64,000 nucleotides of DNA from Legionella nautarum. GTDB taxonomy: Bacteria > Pseudomonadota > Gammaproteobacteria > Legionellales > Legionellaceae. The notes under the pieces were generated by a model. That model searched no databases, was not told the DNA's origin, and saw only the letters and a list, made by a program, of their open reading frames with translations. Numbering within the stretch: the first letter of the stretch is position 1; each line of letters begins with the position of its first letter. Location of the stretch: NCBI RefSeq assembly GCF_001467895.1, contig NZ_LNYO01000024.1, positions 1 through 64,000 on the forward strand, written 5' to 3'. Both the position numbers and the translations under genes were made by a program. Positions 17,301 to 25,401 of the stretch are shown here, piece after piece.

Positions 17301-18401
17301 TTATTGCATGGCATAAGACTGTATAGGGCGTGTGTCTTGGTTAGGGCTTGAATTACACGGTTGAAAAAGCCTGTTGCGATTAAAATCAATAACGTTTGAT
17401 GCTTCATTCGGTTCATCATGCTCCGATGCAGCAAAATGCTCCTTTTCCTCCTCATCTGAGGATGAGTTGTTGTGATACAACCTTTCTTCTGCCATAAACT
17501 TTTTAGGATCGGCCAAAGTTAAGTCTTGTTCAATGACAGGATTTATCTCTACTATTTGCCTCCATTGGCTGTGTCTAAGTTTGAATAGATTTATCATATG
17601 ATCAAGGCTAAATTCTTCGGATTTAATAGTTTCAACTCTAGCTTTCATTTCTTCTATTTGTTTTTCATTGAGCAAGTGTGAGGCAATCATAAGAGTAGTC
17701 ATCGCTTGGACATGTGAATAGGCATCAGTGGTAATTGTGGCTCTTAAAATTTCTTCAAATTGACTAAACGATGTCTCAGCTATTTTTTTTATCATCGCTC
17801 TCTTTTCATTTTGAAACCCAGGCGTCATCACATAGGCAACAGGAAGCGAATATGGATAATCCCCATCAAAATGTTCTTCAACGATATAGGGGATTCGTTG
17901 CAACGAACGGAGTTCCAAGGTCTGTGCTAAGAAATTTAAATCAAAACAATCAGGCATATCTAGCCTATATGTTTTTTCATCTTGACCTAGGCGTTGTATA
18001 CCAAAATTACCACTATGATTATCTGTCCCACAAAGAAAATAATAAAGCATTTGAGTTGCAGCTAAACCACTTATATGCTGGAATTTCGTAGGATCTGAAA
18101 AATCAGGATATCCTTCTTTGAAACTTTTGATACGTCTACTTGCGATATAAAATTTATCTCTCTCTTTAACAATTTCCATTTCAGGACCATAGCCCATCAT
18201 CATTTTGAATATTCGTGCACAAGCTAACTCCACTTGAGCAGCATATTCACTGCGTCTGAAGAGCAGAAAAAAATCATTCTCGAATGCATCGCTATCCGCA
18301 CAGCCCCCTTCTGGCTTGGCTGTAAAACCATGATTTAGATCTACAACATCACCAAATGCTTTTTTGATAGCATGGAACGAGGAAAAGTTTTTATAACGCA
18401 T
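17301..18401 (-). CDS. Atypical kinase-like protein with acidic C-terminus, candidate effector
   Basis: A 366-residue soluble protein. Residues 124-135 read CGTDNHSGNFGI, and DMPDCF follows at 148-153. This resembles the catalytic loop (D-x-H-x-x-N) and metal-binding D of HipA-like and phosphoinositide-kinase-like folds. A lysine-bearing N-lobe is plausible but not clear. Near the C-terminus is SSSDEEEKEHFAASEHDE, a Glu-rich patch like the E-block secretion signals of Dot/Icm substrates. No signal peptide. Monocistronic. Kinase activity and translocation are both inference. Confidence 0.55.
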   Translation of the reverse strand: MRYKNFSSFHAIKKAFGDVVDLNHGFTAKPEGGCADSDAFENDFFLLFRRSEYAAQVELACARIFKMMMGYGPEMEIVKERDKFYIASRRIKSFKEGYPDFSDPTKFQHISGLAATQMLYYFLCGTDNHSGNFGIQRLGQDEKTYRLDMPDCFDLNFLAQTLELRSLQRIPYIVEEHFDGDYPYSLPVAYVMTPGFQNEKRAMIKKIAETSFSQFEEILRATITTDAYSHVQAMTTLMIASHLLNEKQIEEMKARVETIKSEEFSLDHMINLFKLRHSQWRQIVEINPVIEQDLTLADPKKFMAEERLYHNNSSSDEEEKEHFAASEHDEPNEASNVIDFNRNRLFQPCNSSPNQDTRPIQSYAMQ

Positions 18402-18749
18402 ATCAGATTCGACTATAGAGGTTTATGAGCGCATTATAATCGATGCGTTCTTTTTGTGCAATTTTGCTAATGAATAGGCAATAACATCGAGCGGCCGATA
18501 AGGCCCATTGATATAATCAGCATCTTTGTAATGTATTAATTATTTTTATAAATACTGCTGGGGTAAATGCTGTGATATTTCCCTTGGTCAGCAAGCAAAA
18601 TAAACTTTGAATTACTCCGGTAAGCAGATCACATTAGATTGATACATTCTCTAAAATGTTATGCTCAGTTACAGTATGATCACTGTTTGATCAATGCATG
18701 CTTCGTATATGTTAAAATGGACATATTTCACTTTTGAACATTTTAAGAT
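18402..18749. other. Intergenic region, nothing certain
   Basis: This 348-base stretch divides the kinase-like gene from the next gene. I see only short inverted repeats such as GATCactgtttGATC near 18678, and AT-rich DNA that must hold two divergent promoters. No RNA gene or gene remnant was recognised. Confidence 0.4.
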
Positions 18750-19433
18750 ATGCATATACATGGATCAGCCCAGCAACAATTTATAATCTGTTCATTGATA
18801 ATTTTAATATCACCGATAATATTAATATGTCTCTCGATAAGAGATTTAATATTTTTTATTAAATTTAGGAAATCACGATTCATAAATTTTGAGGATTTTT
18901 CTAAGTCATGCATTACAATTTCAGGGCGTATACAGTCTATCGAGACTATCCAATCCCCCTTATTCAAACAGATTTGTTGTGGGTATTTATCGCATATTAT
19001 GCCTTCGAGAGCCAAGAAATCGAAACCCTTAAAAGAACAAAGCGAATCTGTTGATTTTATTTTAGAAACATCAAAGGGTAATTTCCTAATAGAAAAAAGA
19101 TTACAATTTTTGCTTTCACAAATGTGCCTAGAGCCACTAATTGATCATCATCTGAGAGAATATTGTCTTATCGAAGGAAAAATTTATACCTTTCAAGGGC
19201 ATATTCAACCTGCAAAGAATAACCTACCAGCTGTAATGGTAGCCGATAAACCGATGATCATTTATGAAGGGGATTATCACCAAGTAGAAAATAGACTTAA
19301 GAAAAAATTACGTTGGCTTTTGTTCCAATCTGTCTTTAGTTTAACTGTATTAGCAAGTATTCTCGGAGTTTTGTTGCAGAATTGGAATGAAGCGTGTTCT
19401 ATGTATCTCAGTCTAGCTCATATGTTAGGTTGA
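18750..19433 (+). CDS. Membrane protein with GIDE-like middle domain
   Basis: A 227-residue protein with a hydrophobic segment at residues 9-36 and another at about 187-210. Between them GRIQSIETIQSPLFKQICCGY, ILETSKGNFLIE and YCLIEGKIYTFQGHI resemble the GIDE/BAM-type beta domain of MUL1-like membrane proteins. There is no RING domain. The likely topology is two helices with the domain between them. Function is unknown and the family match is tentative. Confidence 0.5.
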   Translation: MHIHGSAQQQFIICSLIILISPIILICLSIRDLIFFIKFRKSRFINFEDFSKSCITISGRIQSIETIQSPLFKQICCGYLSHIMPSRAKKSKPLKEQSESVDFILETSKGNFLIEKRLQFLLSQMCLEPLIDHHLREYCLIEGKIYTFQGHIQPAKNNLPAVMVADKPMIIYEGDYHQVENRLKKKLRWLLFQSVFSLTVLASILGVLLQNWNEACSMYLSLAHMLG

Positions 19434-19440
19434 TGATGCC

Positions 19441-19710
19441 TTGCTTAAAAAGCATTTGAAGTTATGTTATCAAAAAGTAATCTTGAAAGAATCTATTACA
19501 CCTTATGATATTTTAAGATACCACGATCAAGCTATCCTTGTGTATGATTTTAAAGGTAATGAGATTGGGTTGAATCAAACCAGAAAAGAGTTTCAGAGTC
19601 CTGGCAAAGCAAGGTATGGTTTTTATTCTAACTGTAATAAGCGAGAGCAATTTAGCTCGGTTGATATTGAGGAAAGCCCAGAACTTAATAGTTATGATCT
19701 TAGTTTATAG
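19441..19710 (+). CDS. Hypothetical protein
   Basis: An 89-residue frame with a TTG start 7 bases after the preceding stop. No ATG is in frame near its start and no ribosome site is clear, so it may be a remnant or a C-terminal piece of a longer gene. I do not recognise the sequence (IPxD, YDFKGNEIGLNQ, then a polar tail). No signal peptide or membrane segment. Confidence 0.35.
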   Translation: MLKKHLKLCYQKVILKESITPYDILRYHDQAILVYDFKGNEIGLNQTRKEFQSPGKARYGFYSNCNKREQFSSVDIEESPELNSYDLSL

Positions 19711-19997
19711 GGATTATTTATCTTAATATTCGACAAAGATAAATCAAGTAAAGTTAGTCAGTAAATACCGTTAATTGAGCTAAAACTGATATATCAATAT
19801 GCTATATAATGGGTTGGCGGTTCCATAACTTTCCAAGGGCCTAATAGAAAATTAATTATGAAAATTCTACAAAAACCCAAGATAAGGATTCAAGGATTCT
19901 TTGAGTTTATCCATGAGCCCTTCTCCAAGGTATTCTATCAAACTAATTTTTTATTTGTACTTTGGTAGGTAGTATTCAAATTGTTACAGGATAAACT

Positions 19998-20426
19998 ATG
20001 GATTTTTTCGTTTGGTATAATGAAGTTCGTGCCCATGAAATTGATGTACAGGGAATTGTAAATAATGCACATTACTTAAGTTATTTTGATCATGCTCGGA
20101 CTGTTCACCTGAATGCCTTAGGGGTGAATTGGGTTCAATTAAGCCAGGAAGGCCTGAATTTAGTTTTAGCCCATACAGAGATAAAATTTTTAGCCCCACT
20201 TCGTGCCTTTGATCGATTTAAAGTCGAATCCTTTATTAGACAAGAAGGAAAGCTAAAATTGATTTTCGAGCAAAAAATAATGAATGAAGAGAGTTTGTTA
20301 ACTTGCTCCAGTATCAACACGATTGTTTGTGTCGATACAAAACGCAACAAACCAATAACCATTGACAAATTGAAGACTTTCTTTAAGCAGCAAAATTCAC
20401 CTGAGGTCGCGCAAAATTTTCTGTAA
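19998..20426 (+). CDS. 4HBT acyl-CoA thioesterase (FadM/YbgC-like)
   Basis: A 142-residue hot-dog-fold protein that hydrolyses acyl-CoA thioesters. The active-site region DVQGIVNNAHYLSYFDHAR at about residues 15-33 matches FadM/YbgC proteins, with Asp15 as catalytic residue. It stands alone, after a 290-base intergenic stretch with no gene. Chain-length preference cannot be read. Confidence 0.85.
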   Translation: MDFFVWYNEVRAHEIDVQGIVNNAHYLSYFDHARTVHLNALGVNWVQLSQEGLNLVLAHTEIKFLAPLRAFDRFKVESFIRQEGKLKLIFEQKIMNEESLLTCSSINTIVCVDTKRNKPITIDKLKTFFKQQNSPEVAQNFL

Positions 20427-20750
20427 TCGAAATTGAAGAAGAGGAAGAGTTGGGATGGTTAACTAAAGGATTCACATTGCCAATTAGATTAAAAATTTCT
20501 AGCTAGAACATACTTAATAAACTCTTGAGCTCTATTGTTGATAATGCAGTCTTAATATCATCAGGTAATGATTCAGCTAGTATACTATACTAATGATATC
20601 CGAAGATGAGGCAACCGCAATCCGTGCTAAATCCCTGGGGTTGCTATTACGCGTAAGTTTGTTGTTAGTTATTGTGATTATAGCCGGTTACAAGATATTT
20701 TAAGGTGCTTCATCAACATGCCGATAAGGCTTTAGTGTAATAGGTCAATC
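20427..20750. other. Intergenic region, thioesterase to mtn pair
   Basis: 324 bases. The only possible gene is the 36-codon membrane frame at 20593-20703. The first 160 bases include an open stretch coding IEIEEEEELGWLTKG, but it has no start codon. Confidence 0.35.
20593..20703 (+). CDS. Possible small membrane protein (36 aa)
   Basis: ATG at 20593 opens a frame of 36 codons ending TAA. It starts MISEDEATAIRAKSLG and continues as one hydrophobic helix, LLLRVSLLLVIVIIAGYKIF. An acidic head followed by a single transmembrane helix is typical of small membrane proteins. No clear ribosome site precedes it, and it could be chance or the tail of a lost gene. Confidence 0.35.
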   Translation: MISEDEATAIRAKSLGLLLRVSLLLVIVIIAGYKIF

Positions 20751-21398
20751 GTGATACAACAATTATCTGAGGAAATAATTCAGGTCGCTCGCCAACTGCA
20801 TGCAAAAAATATGTTGGCTGCTGCTGATGGAAACATCAGTTGTCGACTGAACGAGCAGGAAATTTTAATTACTCCCGCAGGGAAAGCGAAAGCATGTCTC
20901 CAAGCGGATGAGATGGCAATAATCACCTTAGATAATCAAATCGTCAAAGGCAATCCATCCAGTGAACGACTGATGCATTTGAGCGTGTATCAACAATGTC
21001 CAAAAGCACGCTGCATTATTCATGCACATCCGCCGCGTGCGATTGCCTGGACAATTGCGCGGCCTGAATCTACTGAATTACCTGGGGAGTGTTTTTCTGA
21101 GCTTATTTTAAGTCTTGGTCGAATTCCCATTGCACCTTTCGCTCGACCAGGAACAGAAGCGATGGGCGAGAGTTTAAAGCCATTTTTACCAGAATATCGT
21201 GTGATTGTATTAGCCCGACATGGTGCGTTAACTTGGGCTGAAGATTTGCAAGAGGCATTAAATGGTATGGAGCGCTTAGAACACTCAGCTGAAATTTTAT
21301 TGTATGCCTGTTCGTTTGGAGGAGTTACTGCATTGCCTGCCAGTGAAGTTGCTATTCTCCGAGAGATGTATCAAAAAACGAGGAAAGGCGTATTATGA
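20751..21398 (+). CDS. Class II aldolase, methylthioribulose-1-phosphate aldolase or dehydratase
   Basis: A 215-residue class II aldolase/adducin-fold protein. Seen are DGNIS near 27, the catalytic Glu in SSERLMH at 72, the zinc ligands in HAHPP at 91-95, and the LARHGALTW third-His region near 153. PFARPGTEAM near 125-134 is closer to fuculose-phosphate aldolases and the Ald2 enzymes of the methylthio-DHAP shunt than to MtnB dehydratases. Together with mtnA, whose start overlaps its stop by four bases, it should act on 5-methylthioribulose-1-phosphate in sulfur salvage. GTG start with a weak ribosome site. Assignment between Ald2 and MtnB is uncertain. Confidence 0.75.
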   Translation: MIQQLSEEIIQVARQLHAKNMLAAADGNISCRLNEQEILITPAGKAKACLQADEMAIITLDNQIVKGNPSSERLMHLSVYQQCPKARCIIHAHPPRAIAWTIARPESTELPGECFSELILSLGRIPIAPFARPGTEAMGESLKPFLPEYRVIVLARHGALTWAEDLQEALNGMERLEHSAEILLYACSFGGVTALPASEVAILREMYQKTRKGVL

Positions 21399-22405
21399 GG
21401 GACTTAATTTCGCTTGCTTTACGCGTTCGAAATAATACCGTAGCCATTCTAGATCAACAAAAATTACCGCATGCAGAAGTATGGATTGACTGTCAATCAC
21501 CAAAGCATATGGTTGAACTGATTCAATCATTAAAAGTACGTGGTGCACCCCTGATTGGAATTGCAGCCGCCCTGGCTTTGGCACAGTATGCGGAAGTTGG
21601 TGCTGATTTCCATCAAATCAAAGAAGCCGCGCAGCAATTAAGAGCAGCTCGTCCCACTGCGGTTAATTTAATGCATTGCATTGATAGGCAAATGACCGCG
21701 TTAGAGGAAACTCGAAAAACAAGCAGCGTGGTGACTATTGCTGAAGAATTATTTTATGAAGATCTGCGCTTATGCCAAAATATCGCGGCGCATGGTCATA
21801 CTGTTCTGGAGGATGGTGATAATATTATCACGCATTGTAATACAGGTTGTCTGGTAACAGTCGGGGAGGGGACCGCACTTGGCGTTATTGCATCAGCCCA
21901 TCAACATAATAAAAAAATACATGTTTATGTCGACGAAACACGACCTTTATTGCAAGGGGCACGACTCACAACCTGGGAGCTCTCAAGAAAATCGATACCC
22001 TACACGCTCATTTGTGACAACATGGCTGCCACATTAATGCGGGCAGGCCGTATTCAAAAAGTTATTGTCGGTGCTGACCGAATTGCGCGCAATGGTGATT
22101 TTGCCAATAAAATTGGAACTTATAACTTAGCGGTACTAAGCCATTATCACCGTATTCCCTTTTATGTCGCCGCACCTTATACCACTATCGACCCGCATTG
22201 TGTTTCTGGCCATGACATCGTTGTTGAAGAACGTTCCGCTAATGAAGTTCGTGGCTTCGTTGGAAACTCTGAAAGTCTCACGTGGAGTATGCCCAATAGC
22301 CCCGTCTTTAATCCAGCTTTTGATGTGACACCTGCCAACTTAGTCACGGCCTTTATTTTAGATTGTGGAATCTATAAGCCAAATGAGATTGCGGTATATT
22401 CTTGA
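21395..22405 (+). CDS. mtnA: Methylthioribose-1-phosphate isomerase
   Basis: A 336-residue enzyme that turns 5-methylthioribose-1-phosphate into the ribulose form in methionine salvage. The family signatures are present: RGAPLIGIAAALAL near residue 50, HCNTGCLVTVGEGTALGV near 147 with the active-site Cys, DETRPLLQGARLT, and GADRIARNGDFANKIGTY near 226-243 with the active-site Asp. Length is normal. The ATG overlaps the stop of the upstream aldolase, so translation is coupled. No downstream mtnC, mtnD or mtnE genes follow, which argues for the short route through the aldolase. Confidence 0.9.
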   Translation: MRDLISLALRVRNNTVAILDQQKLPHAEVWIDCQSPKHMVELIQSLKVRGAPLIGIAAALALAQYAEVGADFHQIKEAAQQLRAARPTAVNLMHCIDRQMTALEETRKTSSVVTIAEELFYEDLRLCQNIAAHGHTVLEDGDNIITHCNTGCLVTVGEGTALGVIASAHQHNKKIHVYVDETRPLLQGARLTTWELSRKSIPYTLICDNMAATLMRAGRIQKVIVGADRIARNGDFANKIGTYNLAVLSHYHRIPFYVAAPYTTIDPHCVSGHDIVVEERSANEVRGFVGNSESLTWSMPNSPVFNPAFDVTPANLVTAFILDCGIYKPNEIAVYS

Positions 22406-22497
22406 TGCCTGGTGAAGTAAAAGACAGAAGATTAAGGTCGTTAGAAATTTCAATTGTCCTCAAATGGGCAGGCCGTTCCATGACTACCCAAGCTCCC

Positions 22498-23289
22498 TTA
22501 TCTAAAAGCGTATTGATGGGAACCAATATACTCCATTTCAGCTAATTCACTATTTGCATTTGCATTGTAGAAGAAATGATGCACTTCTTTATGAGAACTT
22601 AGCTTATTTATAGGACAATTAAATACATAAGCAATGGCAGAGCACAAGTAAGCGAGTGCTTTTAAATAAAGGCTAGGGGGTAAAGGTATTTGTTCATCTT
22701 TGTTAGGCTGTCGTGCCTGTTGAATAATGTTTCTGAATAAACGCCTGTCCAACTGCTCATGGCTGTTAATAGCATTGACTATTTCTTTAGAAGTATCTAA
22801 TAATTGTTTACCAACCAAAGCACTGATTTCCTGTTGGCAAAGATGATTGGCATATTGTTCTAACCCAGCAACAATTCCTAATGTTTTTAGCTTAGGTAGC
22901 TGCAATTGCATTTCTTCATCCAAATTCATGTAAAGCATTTGTAACATTTTTCCAGTCCAATCTACCCCTCCTTTGTAGCGAAGTGCCTCCAGTAAAGGAC
23001 ACTCAATGGTTTGTTCTAAATGATGTCTGATAAAACCAGTTAAAAAAGGATTGGAACTATCAAATATTGCAAGATCATAAACAATAAGAATGATTGCTTC
23101 TGTAGGCATTTCAGATTGTTTTCTTAAGTAGTTAAAAGTAGCTTCAAAACGATAAAGTCCGTGTAATTGGCGTTCGCTTGAATGAGATATGTAGTGCGAT
23201 TCCTTATATTGATTAAGAAGAGCATCTAAACTATTGAGCAGCTGATCGTTGCTTTGCTTAATTTTATAAGTCGATTTTCCATGTGACAT
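22498..23289 (-). CDS. Hypothetical protein, possible effector
   Basis: A 263-residue, mostly helical soluble protein that I do not recognise. There is no signal peptide or membrane segment. It is Glu/Gln rich with long Leu runs, and its last 20 residues (SELAEMEYIGSHQYAFR) are not strongly acidic. It is transcribed alone, opposite to mtnA. An effector role is possible only by genome context. Confidence 0.5.
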   Translation of the reverse strand: MSHGKSTYKIKQSNDQLLNSLDALLNQYKESHYISHSSERQLHGLYRFEATFNYLRKQSEMPTEAIILIVYDLAIFDSSNPFLTGFIRHHLEQTIECPLLEALRYKGGVDWTGKMLQMLYMNLDEEMQLQLPKLKTLGIVAGLEQYANHLCQQEISALVGKQLLDTSKEIVNAINSHEQLDRRLFRNIIQQARQPNKDEQIPLPPSLYLKALAYLCSAIAYVFNCPINKLSSHKEVHHFFYNANANSELAEMEYIGSHQYAFR

Positions 23290-23455
23290 AAAACAACCAA
23301 AAAGGATTTTTATTTGCCATAAAGTGTAATGAAGATGATATGTCCTGTCAATTGACTAAAGATCGCAACTTTTGCCGTCATTTCAAATAAAGTACCGGTT
23401 ACCGCAACGAATATGCATTAGAGATTTAGTAGTAATACCTACCGACTGTGCTTTT

Positions 23456-24373
23456 TTAAACTACTAAATCGAAAGTTCTAAACCTGACCTGTTCATCTTG
23501 AATCCAGGCTTGGGTAATGGAATACTCCGGCAGTTCTATCCAGGTCGTTCGATCACTTGAAAGCGGTTCGGAAGCGAAGATAATATCACGTCGGACTCCA
23601 GCCCCATGCATTTTATACTTCCCATTAACAATGCTATAACTCTCACCAAAAGTGAGCCATAAACTATGGTATTCAAGAAATGCTTTATGCACATCAGAGG
23701 TGTTACGTCCAAAGTCAAAAACAAAGCGGGTCACAAAAACGTATTCTCCATTGGTTATGAATAAATTCACTGGTGAAGAGTCTTCGATACCACATTCTTC
23801 CCTTGCTTTGTTTAAAATTTTAAAGGTATCTACAATGGCTTGATAAGTTTCGGCCATCGGACTGTTGTCTCGATAGTCGGCTAGCTGCGATAAAAAGAGT
23901 AAGTAAATCCATTCACTATCTGTTGTGCCTTTTATCAAAGTGAGTAGATGGGGTTTTATGTATTTAATAAGCGCTAATTTTAAACGTTCCATATGAGCCA
24001 AGCTACCGTTATGCGCTAAGACGAAGCGAGTGTCTTCCAGTTTGAAGGGATGGACATTTTCTTCCGAAATCGTTTCGACGATTTGGTAGGGAACGCCACG
24101 GACATGGGCAACGATGCAATTTGCGGTTAGTTTTTTTGATAAGCGATAAAGATTTTTATCAAAAAAAGGAAGATAGGTTGTTCTATAGAAATAGGGTTCT
24201 TCAGGAGAATGGGATGATTTAGACCAAGAGCAAAAACCAAGTCCCGCAAGGTTTTGAATATATTTCATTAGTTGCGGTGCATAGCTTTGGTGAACTAACC
24301 CATTGTCTGAGCCATAAAGTAAGTCATAAACACTTGCTTCATTTTGACCGAGGTAAATTAATACTCTGCACAT
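23456..24373 (-). CDS. Class II glutamine amidotransferase (YafJ/EgtC type)
   Basis: A 305-residue protein. I place the start at 24373, giving MCRVLIYLG, because this leaves Cys2 as the N-terminal nucleophile of the class II (Ntn) fold, and AAGGTG lies 6 bases upstream; the longer frame opens with a GTG inside that ribosome site. VAHVRG (with the Arg of the glutamine pocket), LAHNGSLAH (the Asn-Gly oxyanion pair) and the GTTDSEW loop follow. The enzyme hydrolyses a gamma-glutamyl amide. It is the third gene of a unit with a GCS2-type ligase and a cyclic-nucleotide-domain protein. Confidence 0.8.
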   Translation of the reverse strand: MCRVLIYLGQNEASVYDLLYGSDNGLVHQSYAPQLMKYIQNLAGLGFCSWSKSSHSPEEPYFYRTTYLPFFDKNLYRLSKKLTANCIVAHVRGVPYQIVETISEENVHPFKLEDTRFVLAHNGSLAHMERLKLALIKYIKPHLLTLIKGTTDSEWIYLLFLSQLADYRDNSPMAETYQAIVDTFKILNKAREECGIEDSSPVNLFITNGEYVFVTRFVFDFGRNTSDVHKAFLEYHSLWLTFGESYSIVNGKYKMHGAGVRRDIIFASEPLSSDRTTWIELPEYSITQAWIQDEQVRFRTFDLVV

Positions 24374-24378
24374 AATTT

Positions 24379-25392
24379 TCACCTTATTAGATCTTCATAT
24401 TCACAATTAATTCTGATGAACTCTCGATTAACAAGATAAACCAGACGGGCAATATGATGATTTATCTCTTTGCTGATATGAAAAAAAATGGCTGGTTCCG
24501 AATGTTGAAGTTTGTAGTAAGAGTCAAAATCCAAGGCTAGAATTATAGATTTTTCACTGCTGAGATAAGCAAAATTATCTTGGAATTCAGGAAAAATAGG
24601 TGTTGGATTTTCTAGGAATAGTTCTCCTGTACCAAAAACTGCGATCGATTTGCTCAGCACATTATCTTGTTTGATAAACATCATTACCGCTCCTGAGTAA
24701 GGGATGCATAATCGAGAGTTAGTGTTTAGAAGTTGAAAGGGATAACCTCTCTCATATTGATGAATAGAGATATAAGATAATAAATGAAAAAGTTGTTGTT
24801 CCTTTAATCCTGAAAAAAAATGAATTTCCTTGAGATAATTGAGATCGATATTTGCGTTGGGAATTTTTTTACATCGCACTTTATGTTTCAGCATTTGTAG
24901 TGCATATTGAGAGGAAATATCGACTCCTTTTGCTGCTTTTTTTAGAAGGGAGGAAAGTAAATGAATTTGGTGGATAATTTTTTCTCGGGTTTGTTCGATA
25001 ATGTTGGTTACAAATTTATAAGCCGCTATGGGATGAGATAAATAAAACATATTTAAAATTTCTCTAGAAAAAATCAAGCAAAGACAATTATTTTTGGCAA
25101 TTATTGAAGCGGTAGCAGGGGTTTCTGTAAGAAAAGTCACTTCTCCGAAAATTTGTCCAGACTCAAGGATTGTTGCTAATTTCTTGGTATCGCCCGGCAA
25201 ACTGACGTATACCGAAACCTTCCCTTTTTCAAGCAGATACAGTTGATTGCCATAGGAGCCTTGAGTCATAATTGTTTCGCCTGCTTGGTATTGCTTTACT
25301 TCGCTGTGCTGCGAAATAAATAATAATTCATCCTCTAAAAAATTATGAAATAAAGAATGATTTTTAAGGCTTTTAATAATAGAACTACTCAT
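24379..25392 (-). CDS. Double cyclic-nucleotide-binding-domain protein
   Basis: A 337-residue soluble protein. Residues 10-130 are a clear cNMP-binding roll (YQAGETIMTQGSYGNQLYLLEKGKVSVYV, GQIFGEVTFLTETPATASIIA; the GE and TA...A parts of the phosphate cassette are present, though the usual Arg is replaced). Residues 195-320 are a second, weaker copy (FFSGLKEQQLF, YERGYPFQL). There is no DNA-binding helix-turn-helix, so it is not a Crp-type regulator. It lies between the GCS2-type ligase (9 bases upstream) and the amidotransferase (5 bases downstream). Confidence 0.8.
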   Translation of the reverse strand: MSSSIIKSLKNHSLFHNFLEDELLFISQHSEVKQYQAGETIMTQGSYGNQLYLLEKGKVSVYVSLPGDTKKLATILESGQIFGEVTFLTETPATASIIAKNNCLCLIFSREILNMFYLSHPIAAYKFVTNIIEQTREKIIHQIHLLSSLLKKAAKGVDISSQYALQMLKHKVRCKKIPNANIDLNYLKEIHFFSGLKEQQLFHLLSYISIHQYERGYPFQLLNTNSRLCIPYSGAVMMFIKQDNVLSKSIAVFGTGELFLENPTPIFPEFQDNFAYLSSEKSIILALDFDSYYKLQHSEPAIFFHISKEINHHIARLVYLVNREFIRINCEYEDLIR

Positions 25393-25401
25393 AATTTTTC
25401 C

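Noticed and set aside
17771-18091. A 106-residue open frame on the plus strand.
   Set aside because: It lies fully antisense within the kinase-like gene, has no ribosome site and shows no family pattern.
20427-20505. An open stretch coding IEIEEEEELGWLTKG after the thioesterase.
   Set aside because: It has no start codon, and an upstream stop breaks the frame. It could be a chance acidic run.
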